Assembly (NCBI GenBank): GCA_947631905.1
Contig: CANRND010000005.1
Location: 1-64,000 of the forward strand
Reading direction: 5' to 3'
Length of the DNA: 64,000 nucleotides
DNA from: an uncultured Clostridia bacterium
GTDB lineage: Bacteria > Bacillota > Clostridia > Christensenellales > Borkfalkiaceae
Shown here: in pieces, positions 33,085-41,752 of the stretch
Position numbering within the stretch: the first letter of the stretch is position 1
How the letters are laid out: every line of letters begins with the position of its first letter
Translations under genes and position numbers: made by a program
The notes under the pieces: model-generated
Databases searched by the model: none
Told to the model about the DNA's origin: nothing
The model's input: the letters and a program-made list of their open reading frames with translations, nothing else

Positions 33085-33237
33085 CTACCACCCACACAAA
33101 ACGTTCGGTAATGTTCCCTCTATATGCACGGTGGATTTGCTCGTGCCGAAGTGCGCCGCGCACGTGCGGACCGTACAGCCTGTTTTTGCAATGTATTCCC
33201 CGTTCCTGATCGTCCGCTCTTCGATATAATTCCACAT
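33085..33237 (-). pseudogene. Truncated spoIIID copy (codons 1-38) at the right island boundary
   Basis: ATG 33237 opens a 50-codon frame whose first 38 codons are identical in protein to SpoIIID up to 'TSKSTVH'. It then reads IEGTLPNVLCGW and stops at 33085-33087. The recognition helix of the HTH is cut near its middle and the basic C-terminus is lost, so it should not act as SpoIIID. Ribosome binding site and SigE-like promoter are intact, so a short peptide could still be made in the mother cell. Confidence 0.85.
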
Positions 33238-33317
33238 AGAAAGCAACCTCTTTTCGTCAAAAAGTTACTTATATCTATGTCGAAATAGTGCGAAATATCA
33301 CCAAATTCCGCCGATCA
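33123..33317. repeat. 195-bp direct repeat, right copy (spoIIID 5' end and promoter)
   Basis: Partner of 17047-17241, same orientation, two mismatches. Beyond 33317 the sequence is the intergenic region and terminator of the sugar-transporter operon, which could be the ancestral upstream neighbour of spoIIID. Confidence 0.95.
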
Positions 33318-33368
33318 CTATTCTGTCTATGGCATAACGATAGATCTGTCGCGGGTGCCATAGAAAAA

Positions 33369-33394
33369 CGCCTGCGGAAAGGGTTCCGCAGGCG
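33369..33394 (-). terminator. Terminator of the polysaccharide-utilisation operon
   Basis: CGCCTGCGGAA (33369-33379) pairs with TTCCGCAGGCG (33384-33394). Reading minus, the stem is followed by TTTTTC. It lies 37 nt downstream of the transporter stop. Confidence 0.85.
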
Positions 33395-33431
33395 CGCACA
33401 GAGGAAAAAATGAAGAAGGTCATTGGATGGT

Positions 33432-35126
33432 CTATTTCTTTTTTGCTTCCCGTTTTGCCTTTTTCTCTTCGGCCGCTTTACGCTTTGCCTCACGGGCCGC
33501 TTGATATTTGCTCTCCTCTTCCTCGAAGTCAAGCCCTTTCTTTTCGCACTTTGCTTTGAGTTCGGCCTTGCGGGCTTCTTCGGCTTGCCGCTCCGCTTCC
33601 TCTTCTTCGAGACGGAGCCGCTCTTCGGGTTCGATCCACTCTTCGCCGTTTGCAAGCGCAAGGGCTTTCTGGTGTTCACGGATCTCCGCTTTGTCCGCTT
33701 CCATATACTTCTCGACCGAGAAGAATACCATGAGGACCGCGCAGACGGCATAAGCTACGGTCTCGATCCAGATATAGCAGATCGTATTTGCCACGGCATT
33801 TGCGCCGCCGCCCGAGATGAGGTTGAAAAGGCCCGTCGCAATGGGCGTGGAAGCCGCCAAAATGGAGCTGTAAATGGACATAGTGAGTCCGTCGCAACGG
33901 TATCCCCTCTTCGCTTCGATGTGATCCAGAACGTCGGAGATGAGCGCGAGGACCATGTAGCATGCGGGGGACGAGCCGAAACTCTTCAAGCACACGCCGA
34001 CGGCAACGGCATAAAAGTTATCGGGGAAAAGCCCCGCTATGACGCCGCCGACCGCGGCGAGGACGCAACCGGCCAGCACGACGATCTTCTTACCGAATTT
34101 CGCGGAAAGCGGCCAGATAAACGTCATGGCGACCGCCATAGGGACCGCGCCGAGGATATTGATGATCGCCATCGCTCCCGCACCGTCCGCGCCGCCGATC
34201 TCCGTCCCCGAAAACCGGTCGGTACAGAAATACGTGATCGAGAGATTCTTGAACATGCCGCTGAACTGGAACAGGAAGAAGAAGATGATCACGATCCACC
34301 AGAATTTATCCGAAGCAACCCCTTTGAGCTGTTTTTTGACCGAGATTTTGGATTTGGGCGCTTCGGAGTGCATCCCCTCTTCCGTCACGCGCTCCCGCGT
34401 AAAATAGTATTGCAGAACGGTGAAAAGGAACGTCACGACGGCGATCGCAACAAACGCCACGGTCCACGCCGTTTTATTGGGCGTTTCCCAGCCGCCCAAA
34501 AACCACGCGATGATCATGGGGAAGACCATTCCGCCCGCGCCCATGACGGCGACCGACGCAAAATTGGAGAAAGAAGCAAGCAGCCCGCGCTGGTTGCTGT
34601 TCCGCGTAGAGACGGGAACGAGCGTACTGTTCGCCGTGCTGTACAGGGGATATGCGACCGAATAATATAAATTATAAGCGATCGCGGTGAGCGTCATCGT
34701 GAGTACCGGCGTATCCGACCCGTTCCCCATCGGCAAGACGAAGAGCAGAATACAGGATACGCTCAGAAGAAGCGAGGAGAGCAACAGCCACGGACGGGCT
34801 TTGCCTGCCTTTGTGTGCGTCCGTTCGATCAGCTGTCCCACCGCCAGATTGCCCGCGACGATCAAAACCGCCGAAAGAAGAGGCAGGAGAGTCAGGAAAG
34901 TATTGACGGAGGGCGGGAGCAGACCGTCCGTTTTGTAGTTGGCAAACAGGATGTCCGTCCAATATCTGTTGAGGAAACTCGTGAAGATCCCGCTTGCGAG
35001 CAACGCGCCGAACGGCCCGAGGAAGTAACCGATCACCGCCTCGGGGAAGAGCTTCACCCGCGCCGACTTGATTTTGCTTGAAAATAGGGGCGTATCAAAG
35101 ACGCTTTTTTTAACTTTTTCCGACAT
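33432..35126 (-). CDS. GPH-family sugar:cation symporter (MFS)
   Basis: A 564-residue permease with about 12 membrane segments. It has the family's N-terminal 'EAVIGYFLGPFGALLASGIFTSFLNRYWTDILF' region, 'GQLIERTHTKAGKARPWLL' (the loop 2-3 motif of glycoside-pentoside-hexuronide transporters) and 'VSTRNSNQRGLL'. It probably imports the pentose or oligosaccharide released by the GH3/GH43 enzymes. The last 80 residues are an unusual highly charged, Glu/Lys/Arg-rich helix (LRLEEEEAERQAEEARKAEL...), likely a cytoplasmic coiled coil. It lies 6 nt after xylB and is the last gene of the operon. Confidence 0.9.
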   Translation of the reverse strand: MSEKVKKSVFDTPLFSSKIKSARVKLFPEAVIGYFLGPFGALLASGIFTSFLNRYWTDILFANYKTDGLLPPSVNTFLTLLPLLSAVLIVAGNLAVGQLIERTHTKAGKARPWLLLSSLLLSVSCILLFVLPMGNGSDTPVLTMTLTAIAYNLYYSVAYPLYSTANSTLVPVSTRNSNQRGLLASFSNFASVAVMGAGGMVFPMIIAWFLGGWETPNKTAWTVAFVAIAVVTFLFTVLQYYFTRERVTEEGMHSEAPKSKISVKKQLKGVASDKFWWIVIIFFFLFQFSGMFKNLSITYFCTDRFSGTEIGGADGAGAMAIINILGAVPMAVAMTFIWPLSAKFGKKIVVLAGCVLAAVGGVIAGLFPDNFYAVAVGVCLKSFGSSPACYMVLALISDVLDHIEAKRGYRCDGLTMSIYSSILAASTPIATGLFNLISGGGANAVANTICYIWIETVAYAVCAVLMVFFSVEKYMEADKAEIREHQKALALANGEEWIEPEERLRLEEEEAERQAEEARKAELKAKCEKKGLDFEEEESKYQAAREAKRKAAEEKKAKREAKKK

Positions 35127-35132
35127 AGCATA

Positions 35133-36587
35133 TCACCTTTTTTGGATTTCACCGAAACACTTTTGAAGAGCGGGATAGAGGTGCGTGAAAACCTCATATT
35201 TTTGTTCATAACGACGCACAAGCTCCCCGCGCGGCAAGACCGTTTCCCGCAGGCGTACGAGCCGCTTTGCGGCCGTTTCCACATCGGGGAAGAGTTCGCT
35301 GCCGACCATCGCAAGGATGGCCGCGCCGTAAGCGGGTCCCTGTTCGGTCACGGGCGATACGATCGCGCAGTTCAAAACGTTGGCAAGGATCTCCCGCCAA
35401 ACTCTGCTCTTCGCGCCGCCGCCGCAGACCGTTGCGCGGGCGATCCCGATCCCCGCTTTCCGCGCCGCCTCCACACAATCGCGGAGGGCGAAGCTCACGC
35501 CTTCGAGAACGGCAAGAGACATCTCCTGCCTCGTTGTGTTTGCCCGCATGCCGATGAACGCGCCGCGGGCGTCCGCGTCGTTGTGGGGGCTTCTCTCCCC
35601 CATGAGATAGGGCAGGAAAAATACGTTGTTTTCTCCGAGCGCCGCCCCGTCGACCGCGCCGCCGTAATCCTTTGAGCCGAGAATGGTTTCGAGCCACCAG
35701 CGGTTACAGCTTGCGGCGGAGAGAATGCAACCCATGAGGTGCCATTTTCCGTTTGCGTGGCAGAAAGAGTGGAGCGCGTTGTTTCCGTCCTCGGAAAAAG
35801 CGTCTCCCGCGATGAAGACCGTTCCGCTCGTGCCGAGGGAGATGTTGCAGTCCCCTCCCTTTACGGTCCCCGTGCCGACGGCCGCCGCCGCATTGTCTCC
35901 CGCGCCCGCCGTAAAGACGGCGTTGGGAAGACCGTACCGCGGCAAAAGTTTCCCCGTGACGGCATAACTCTCGTACAACGCAGGAAGCCACTTCTCCTCC
36001 GCCGAACAGAGCGCAAGCATCTCACGGCTCCACTTTTTATTGCGGACGTCGAGGAAGAGCATTCCCGAAGCGTCGGAATAGTCGGTGGAGAATACGCCCG
36101 TCAATTTGTAGGCGAGATAGTCTTTCGGCAGACACAGCTTGCGGATACGCGCAAAGTTTTGCGGCTCATGCTCCTTTACCCACAAAAGTTTGGGCGCGGT
36201 GAAGCCCGCAAAGGAGATGTTCGCCGTGTATTCCGACAATTTCGCTCTGCCGACCGACGCATTGAGCGCGTCCGACTCCGCCTGCGCCCTTCCGTCGTTC
36301 CAGAGGATCGCGGGACGGATGACTTCATCCCGTTCGCCGAGAAGGACAAGCCCGTGCATCTGGCCGCCGATGCTCACCCCTCTCACGTCGCCGCGGACCC
36401 CATCGGAGAGCGCGTCCAAGACTTCTACGGCCGCTTTGAGCCAATGTTCGGGGTCTTGTTCGCTCCAACCGTCCCGAGGATAGCAGACGGGATATTCCGC
36501 GCAGGCTTCACGGACGATCTTCCCGCATTCGTCCACAAGAAGCCCTTTGAGGGCGCTTGTGCCGAGATCGAGACCGATATAGAACAT
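35133..36587 (-). CDS. xylB: Xylulokinase
   Basis: A 484-residue FGGY kinase that phosphorylates D-xylulose for the pentose phosphate pathway. The N-terminal ATPase fold has 'YIGLDLGTSALKGLLVDE', then 'GWSEQDPEHW', 'IGGQMHGLVLLGERD' with the xylulose-binding MHG motif, and 'PAILWNDGRAQAE'. The C-terminal half has 'LGTSGTVFIAGDAF' and 'CGGGAKSRVWREILANVLN'. XylB is favoured over ribulokinase by the GQMHG block. Its ATG overlaps the isomerase stop (TGATG), so the two are coupled. Confidence 0.92.
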   Translation of the reverse strand: MFYIGLDLGTSALKGLLVDECGKIVREACAEYPVCYPRDGWSEQDPEHWLKAAVEVLDALSDGVRGDVRGVSIGGQMHGLVLLGERDEVIRPAILWNDGRAQAESDALNASVGRAKLSEYTANISFAGFTAPKLLWVKEHEPQNFARIRKLCLPKDYLAYKLTGVFSTDYSDASGMLFLDVRNKKWSREMLALCSAEEKWLPALYESYAVTGKLLPRYGLPNAVFTAGAGDNAAAAVGTGTVKGGDCNISLGTSGTVFIAGDAFSEDGNNALHSFCHANGKWHLMGCILSAASCNRWWLETILGSKDYGGAVDGAALGENNVFFLPYLMGERSPHNDADARGAFIGMRANTTRQEMSLAVLEGVSFALRDCVEAARKAGIGIARATVCGGGAKSRVWREILANVLNCAIVSPVTEQGPAYGAAILAMVGSELFPDVETAAKRLVRLRETVLPRGELVRRYEQKYEVFTHLYPALQKCFGEIQKR

Positions 36588-38062
36588 CAGAACGGATCCT
36601 CCGTCGGATAGGGAAGCCCCGCGGGACGGTTATAGCCGATCTTTTCCGCGCCGAGGTATTTGAACGTTTCGAAGATCGCTTTCCCGTAGTGTCCGAATGC
36701 GACCGCCCCGTGATGCGGGAAGCCGTTTTCGATGAGGACGTGACGGTAAAATCTCCCCATTTCGCGGATCGCAAACACGCCGATCGAGCCGAAACTGTTC
36801 GTTGCAACGGGCAAAACTTCACCCTCCGCAACGTAGGAATAGAGATGTCCGTCCGCCGTCGATTGCAAGCGGTAGAATGTAATGTCCCCCGGGACGATGT
36901 CTCCTTCGAGCGTTCCGTTCGTGACCTCGACGGGGAGAGACCGCGCCATGATCTTCTGGAACTTCATCGTGGGGTTGCAGAGTTTTCTGCTGCAAGTGTT
37001 GCCGCAATGGAAGCCCATGAACGTATCGCTCAGACGGTACGGGAATTTGCCCGCGATGTGCGCCTCATAGGTATCGCGCGGGACGGTGTTATTGATGTCG
37101 AGCAAGGTGACCGCGTCCTCGCTCACGCAAGCGCCGATAAATTCGGACAGACATCCGTAGATGTCCACCTCGCAGGAGACGGGAATGCCTCGGCCCGTGA
37201 GGCGGGAATTGACATAGCACGGCACAAAGCCGAACATGGTTTGGAAAGCGGGCCAGCACTTGCCTGCGATCGCAACATATTCCCTGTACCCCTTGTGCGC
37301 CTCGATCCAGTCGAGGAGGGTGATCTCATACTGCGCGAGCTTTTCGAGGATCTCGGGCTTCTTGTTGCCCGCGCCAAGCTCCTTTGCCATATCCGCGGCG
37401 ACCGAAGGGATCCTCTCGTCTCCCGCGTGTTTCAGAAAGGCCTCATAGAGGTCGAGTTCGCTGTTTTCTTCGATCTCCACGCCGAGACGGTACAGTTTCT
37501 CGATGGGCGCGTTGCAGGCGAGGAAGTTCTGCGGACGCGGCCCGAAAGAGATGATTTTGAGATGGCTCAAACCGTACACCGCCCGCGCGATGGGAAGAAA
37601 TCCGCGGATGAGGTCGGCGCACTCTTCGGCGGTACCCACAGGCTGTTCGGGAATATATGCCCTTACGCCTCTGAGTTTGAGGTTGTAGCTCGCGTTGAGC
37701 ATGCCGCAATAGGCGTCTCCGCGCCCGTCCATGAGGGAACCGCTCCCCTCTTCCGCCGCGGCGCAGAACATGACGGGGCCGTCGAAGTGCTTTGCGAGGA
37801 GGGTTTCGGAAATTTCAGGCCCGAAGTTCCCCAGATAGACGCACAGCGCGTTGCAGCCCGCCTCTTTTACGTCTTTGAGCGCCTGAACCATCTGCGTTTC
37901 GCTCTCAACGATGCAGACGGGGCATTCATAGACGTCGTCTCCGCCGTACTTTTCTTTGTACGCCTTGACGAGCGCTTTCCTGCGGTCTACGGACAGTCTC
38001 TCGGGAAAGCAATCCCGCGAGACCGCCACAATGCCTACTTTGATTTTGGGAATATTGTTCAT
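36587..38062 (-). CDS. L-fucose/L-arabinose isomerase-family sugar isomerase
   Basis: A 491-residue aldose-ketose isomerase of the FucI/AraA superfamily. Visible blocks include 'VYLGNFGPEISETLLAKHFDGPVMFCAAAEE', 'KCWPAFQTMFGFVPCYVNSRLTGRGIPVSCEVDIYGCLSEFIG' with the Glu/Asp expected to bind Mn2+, and 'FMGFHCGNTCSRKL'. The substrate is not fixed by sequence; with xylulokinase downstream it should deliver a ketopentose, and D-xylose, L-arabinose or D-arabinose are all possible. It is not a classical XylA or AraA. It lies 12 nt after the GH43 gene. Confidence 0.8.
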   Translation of the reverse strand: MNNIPKIKVGIVAVSRDCFPERLSVDRRKALVKAYKEKYGGDDVYECPVCIVESETQMVQALKDVKEAGCNALCVYLGNFGPEISETLLAKHFDGPVMFCAAAEEGSGSLMDGRGDAYCGMLNASYNLKLRGVRAYIPEQPVGTAEECADLIRGFLPIARAVYGLSHLKIISFGPRPQNFLACNAPIEKLYRLGVEIEENSELDLYEAFLKHAGDERIPSVAADMAKELGAGNKKPEILEKLAQYEITLLDWIEAHKGYREYVAIAGKCWPAFQTMFGFVPCYVNSRLTGRGIPVSCEVDIYGCLSEFIGACVSEDAVTLLDINNTVPRDTYEAHIAGKFPYRLSDTFMGFHCGNTCSRKLCNPTMKFQKIMARSLPVEVTNGTLEGDIVPGDITFYRLQSTADGHLYSYVAEGEVLPVATNSFGSIGVFAIREMGRFYRHVLIENGFPHHGAVAFGHYGKAIFETFKYLGAEKIGYNRPAGLPYPTEDPF

Positions 38063-38074
38063 AGGTTTTCCCCC

Positions 38075-39484
38075 TTAAAATGAAATAGATACAAAGTCGA
38101 ATTTACCGCTTCCGCGATAGGTAAAGAACAGCGGATGTACGCCGTCCGTGATGTTCAGAGGAGCAGAGAATGTCTTTTCGCCCTTTTTCAGATCGATCCC
38201 GATCTTTGCGGCCTCCCCGTTTTCGCCGCGGACCGTCATAACGCCCTTTGCTGTGCCGCGGACCTTGACGGAGATCATGCCGTTCCCCTCGAAACGGAAA
38301 TATTTGAAGCCCGCCGTCGCGCCGTCGCGGAAGTTGGCGATATACTGGTCGCCGTCTTTCTCCCTGTCCTTGCCCGTCTGGGTAAAGTAGGGATGAACGC
38401 CCTTCCCCGACTTGAAAATGCCGCCATAGAAGCGGCACCCTTTCCGCGAAGAGAGATTGCAGGCGATCCTCGCCTCATATTCTCCCTCCGCTTTGAGCGG
38501 CCCGCCGTTGAGTCCGCACGACGTGACGCAGACCTGCCCGATACTGCCGTCGGGCGCGACCGTGATCTCTTCGGCGCAACCTTGCCGCGAGAAACAGTGC
38601 AGGTTGGTCTGCCTGTGATAAAAGATATAGTGCTTTCCGCCCGCAGAGAGGATGCTCCCGTGCGTGTTGCCCGTATAGTTGCTCGCGTTTTTGACATTCG
38701 TGCGTCCGTCAAGGCCAATGTCTCCGATACTGACGATGGTCCCGCCGTAGCGGAAAGGACCTGCGGGGCTGTCGCCCGTCGCATAGCACAGCTCATGCCC
38801 CAAAGCGGAGGAATAGACAAAGTAATATTTTTCTCCGATCTTGCGCATGGAGGAAGCCTCGAAGAAGCCGTGTTCCCCCACTTCCTTCCCGCCGATCGGC
38901 AACGTCTGCACGGGCGCGCTTTTGAGCGTGAGCATGTCGCGCGGGTCAAGTTCGACGACCGCGCCGCCCATCAGCTTCCTCTTGGATACGCCGAGAACGG
39001 GGAAGAACATCGCGGAGCCGTAATAAAGCCATACCCGCCCGTCTTCCACATATACGGCGGGATCGAACGGGAGAAACTGCTTCGAATAGGGATAGAGATC
39101 GACTTCGCCGTGATAGACGAACGGTCCCGTCGGCTTATCCGAAACGGCACAGCGGATCGCCCAGCTCTTCCGCGTGACGCCGGGCGCAAAAGCATAATAG
39201 AGATAATATTTGCCGTCGGGTGCGAGACACACATCCGGCGCATACATGGATTTCCCGTTATATGCGGGGTCATCCGTCTTTTTCCAGATGACGCCCTCGT
39301 ACCGCCAATCTTTCAAATTGTCGACGGGTGCGGACCATGTGACATAATCGTTCATGCAGAACGTTCTGCCGTTGAAACAGTCGTGCGAGCCGTAGAGATA
39401 CACCCTGTCGCCGAATACGTGCGGCTCGCCGTCGGGAATGTATTCATAGTTCGGAAGATAGGGATTCAAACACTGTTTTTCCAT
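38075..39484 (-). CDS. Glycoside hydrolase family 43 enzyme
   Basis: A 469-residue five-bladed beta-propeller hydrolase, probably alpha-L-arabinofuranosidase or beta-xylosidase. The N-terminal 'NPYLPNYEYIPDGEPHVFGDRVYLYGSHD' is the family opening, with the base Asp expected in 'PDGEPHVF'. 'SMYAPDVCLAPDGKYYLYYAF' and 'GFFEASSMRKIGEKYYFVYSS' should carry the pKa-modulating Asp and the acid Glu. The last 130 residues look like a CBM6-type beta-sandwich (YFRFEGNGMISVKVRG). There is no signal peptide, so it probably acts on imported oligosaccharides. ATG 39484 follows GAGG; the longer upstream frame runs into the terminator hairpin. Confidence 0.88.
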   Translation of the reverse strand: MEKQCLNPYLPNYEYIPDGEPHVFGDRVYLYGSHDCFNGRTFCMNDYVTWSAPVDNLKDWRYEGVIWKKTDDPAYNGKSMYAPDVCLAPDGKYYLYYAFAPGVTRKSWAIRCAVSDKPTGPFVYHGEVDLYPYSKQFLPFDPAVYVEDGRVWLYYGSAMFFPVLGVSKRKLMGGAVVELDPRDMLTLKSAPVQTLPIGGKEVGEHGFFEASSMRKIGEKYYFVYSSALGHELCYATGDSPAGPFRYGGTIVSIGDIGLDGRTNVKNASNYTGNTHGSILSAGGKHYIFYHRQTNLHCFSRQGCAEEITVAPDGSIGQVCVTSCGLNGGPLKAEGEYEARIACNLSSRKGCRFYGGIFKSGKGVHPYFTQTGKDREKDGDQYIANFRDGATAGFKYFRFEGNGMISVKVRGTAKGVMTVRGENGEAAKIGIDLKKGEKTFSAPLNITDGVHPLFFTYRGSGKFDFVSISF

Positions 39485-39504
39485 AGATAAACCTCGCTTT
39501 CTCC

Positions 39505-39550
39505 CAAAAAAGGCAAGGGCGCGGGCAAATTTGCCTTTGCCCCTGCCTTT
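39505..39550 (-). terminator. Intra-operon terminator before the GH43 gene
   Basis: On the minus strand the AAAGGCA side (39550-39544) pairs with TGCCTTT (39512-39506), with further GC pairs inside and a TTTTTT run after the stem. It lies in the 87-nt gap between the lipoprotein and GH43 genes and would lower expression of the downstream cytosolic genes relative to the surface genes. Confidence 0.6.
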
Positions 39551-39571
39551 CGGGGGGAAGTACTGCAACTC

Positions 39572-41311
39572 TTACTTGTCGATATTGCTCGTATCGACGC
39601 CGTTCGGCGTTGCGGTAAAGTCGTCGTGCAGGATCCATTCCTTAATCATGTCGCCGTTTTCGAAAGCGCCGTTCTTGCCGGACCAGCCGATCTCGGAGCT
39701 GACGACTTCCGTGAAGGTGAGAAGTTTCGTTCCGTCTTCCTGCTCGGTGATCGTGAATTTGAGAACCCACGTATCGGTGGAACCGCCGTTGAAGTACTTG
39801 TAGGTGAAAGTGAGCGTGCCGCTCGCTTCGTCGATGTACAGGAAGCGCTGTTCGCAGTAGCCGCCGATGGGCGTATGGAACGGTTCGTATGCGAAGCGGG
39901 AGCAATTCGGATCGTTGTAGCCGTTATCGGGGATCTCGTAGACCATGATCATCCCGAGCGAAAGATCGGCACGGTTCACGGTGTACTGCTTGTGGAGACC
40001 GTTCCACTCTTCATCCGACACGCCGAGGTTGCCCTCTGCGGGTTTCACGAGCGAATAGATCACGCCCGAACCCATGCTCATCGTGGTGTATTCGCAATGC
40101 GCCGTCTTGCCGCCGAACTCTACGTCGCAGGTCTTGTCGGTGATGACCGTGATCTTCACTTCGCCCGTCGTGCCGTTGTATTTGCCCTGTCCTGTGTAGG
40201 TGGGCGCAACGATCTTGACCGAGTACGTATCCTCGAAATCGAGGAACTTGACGGTGATCTCCTGCGATTGCGCCGCTTTGGAAGAATCAAATCCTTCGAA
40301 AGTGCAACGGCTTGCGGCAATGGTCGCCTTTTGGCCGTCCTTTCTGTCCGCCGTGATCACAAGCCCCGTTGCGTCGTGTCTGTCGCCGACATAGAACTCC
40401 TTGACCGCTTCGTCCGCATTCACCGTGATGCCGTTGATGCCGTAGACGCTGACCTTGTACTTCGCGCTGACTTCTGTATTGATGTAGGTGACGGTGACTT
40501 CCTCATCGCCCTCCTTTTCAAACGTATAGCGGGAGTTGTACGCGAACGTCTCTTCGGTCGGATCGCCTTCTTCTTCGGGTTCCACCGTCCTCACGCCTGT
40601 GAATTTCACGCGGCAGTCGTTCTGGGCGAAAGACTGTTCGTCGATGTCGATGGACTTGCCGTTCTCGTGGGTAACCGTGACGGTAAGGCCCTCCGTTGTG
40701 AAGTTATCGCCGAGGGTGTAGTGCGTTGCGGAATCGGGCGTACCCAGCGTAATGCTCTTGACGGGCGAATAGTGCGAACCGAAGATGTTGACCGTGCGCG
40801 CGCCCCACTGGTTCCAGATGATGGTGGACTGGTACTCGTAGAAGTCGTGCGAGTAAGAGTCGACGACCGATTCATACAGACCGTTATTGTACTCTCCGTT
40901 ATTGAAGCGCACAATGTGGAGAACAAGGTTCTCTCTGCCTCTGTTGTCTACGTTCGTCCAAAAGCCGTAATATCTGTCGTTGCCGTAGGTAGCATGGAGA
41001 GAGCCGTCTTCATAGCAGTTCATATAGAGGAAAGTACGGGAATAGTCGCCCTGATACGCTTCCGAGTAGGAACCCTCGAACTGGTAGTAGACCTTTGCTT
41101 CGGTCATTTTCGCGTCCCAATCGTCTACGTCCGCATACTCCTGCCAGGTGAGTTCGGCATAGGGGTTGGTCTTTTCCGAATAACGGACGGTCTCTGTGAT
41201 CTCGGGGATCTTTTCTACGGGAGGTTCCCCGTTATCGCAAGCCGCGAGACCCGCTATCGCACATGCGCCGCATACGCCGAGCAGCGCCGCCATCCAAATT
41301 TTCCTTTTCAT
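39572..41311 (-). CDS. Lipoprotein with bacterial Ig-like repeats
   Basis: A 579-residue surface lipoprotein. The signal peptide MKRKIWMAALLGVCGACAIA is followed by the lipobox LAAC (Cys25). Two Ig-like Big_3-type domains can be seen: 'THYTLGDNFTTEGLTVTVTHENGKSIDIDEQ' and 'VKEFYVGDRHDATGLVITADRKDG'. N- and C-terminal regions are rich in Tyr, Trp and Asn and could bind polysaccharide, but they match no family I know. It lies in the operon after the GH3 enzyme and small membrane protein, so it is probably a glycan-binding partner at the cell surface. Confidence 0.82.
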   Translation of the reverse strand: MKRKIWMAALLGVCGACAIAGLAACDNGEPPVEKIPEITETVRYSEKTNPYAELTWQEYADVDDWDAKMTEAKVYYQFEGSYSEAYQGDYSRTFLYMNCYEDGSLHATYGNDRYYGFWTNVDNRGRENLVLHIVRFNNGEYNNGLYESVVDSYSHDFYEYQSTIIWNQWGARTVNIFGSHYSPVKSITLGTPDSATHYTLGDNFTTEGLTVTVTHENGKSIDIDEQSFAQNDCRVKFTGVRTVEPEEEGDPTEETFAYNSRYTFEKEGDEEVTVTYINTEVSAKYKVSVYGINGITVNADEAVKEFYVGDRHDATGLVITADRKDGQKATIAASRCTFEGFDSSKAAQSQEITVKFLDFEDTYSVKIVAPTYTGQGKYNGTTGEVKITVITDKTCDVEFGGKTAHCEYTTMSMGSGVIYSLVKPAEGNLGVSDEEWNGLHKQYTVNRADLSLGMIMVYEIPDNGYNDPNCSRFAYEPFHTPIGGYCEQRFLYIDEASGTLTFTYKYFNGGSTDTWVLKFTITEQEDGTKLLTFTEVVSSEIGWSGKNGAFENGDMIKEWILHDDFTATPNGVDTSNIDK

Positions 41312-41324
41312 TTTTTGACCTCGC

Positions 41325-41750
41325 TTAAATCAAATATTTTTCTTCTTTGTTCTGATCGAAGAAGCAAGCGGCAATGCACGCAAACGCAAGGATCAGAGAC
41401 ATGACCGCATAGAAGATGCAGGTCCCGAAATTCCCGCCCTGGAAAGCGACTTTGTTGAAGAAGTCGGCTACCGTATCCGCGATGCGGAGCAGGATCGTGC
41501 CGAACGCCGCGCCGTAGACGATGACGGAGAGTACGCCTGCAAACCGTACGGGGAAAAAAGTGAATACTGCCTGTAACACAATGGGAATGAGCAGGACGAT
41601 GCCGATAAGGTAGCCGTCCGTGACGCGGTTTGGAAGCGCATTGTCCCACGTGGCAAAGACGACGATCGCCAAAATGAGCGATACGACGGCCGCGCCCGTG
41701 CAGATCCAATACCCGAGTCCTTTCCCTTTCATGATCTCTTTCATATCCAT
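41325..41750 (-). CDS. Small four-helix membrane protein of unknown function
   Basis: A 141-residue protein with hydrophobic segments at about residues 13-34, 46-67, 70-90 and 113-133. GGAGG precedes ATG 41750. It lies 2 nt after the GH3 stop and 13 nt before the lipoprotein, in the polysaccharide operon. It resembles no named family by eye. Since the GH3 enzyme is membrane anchored, a scaffold or stabilising role is conceivable. Confidence 0.75.
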   Translation of the reverse strand: MDMKEIMKGKGLGYWICTGAAVVSLILAIVVFATWDNALPNRVTDGYLIGIVLLIPIVLQAVFTFFPVRFAGVLSVIVYGAAFGTILLRIADTVADFFNKVAFQGGNFGTCIFYAVMSLILAFACIAACFFDQNKEEKYLI

Positions 41751-41752
41751 GA

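Larger units (their letters stand above)
17242..33122. mobile_element. Defence island inserted at spoIIID
   Basis: About 15.9 kb between the two 195-bp spoIIID repeats. It contains a type I restriction-modification operon with an extra DUF4145-like gene, an AAA/DUF4143 ATPase and an SNF2 helicase/GHKL ATPase pair, all on the minus strand. It is visibly AT-richer than both flanks, especially hsdS, the DUF4145-like gene and the helicase pair. No integrase, relaxase or transposase gene is present, so the transfer mechanism is unknown. Boundaries are taken from the repeats. Confidence 0.75.

Noticed and set aside
39626-41404. 592-codon plus-strand ORF antisense to the Ig-like lipoprotein
   Set aside because: No recognisable domain or ribosome binding site; the minus-strand gene has signal peptide and lipobox.
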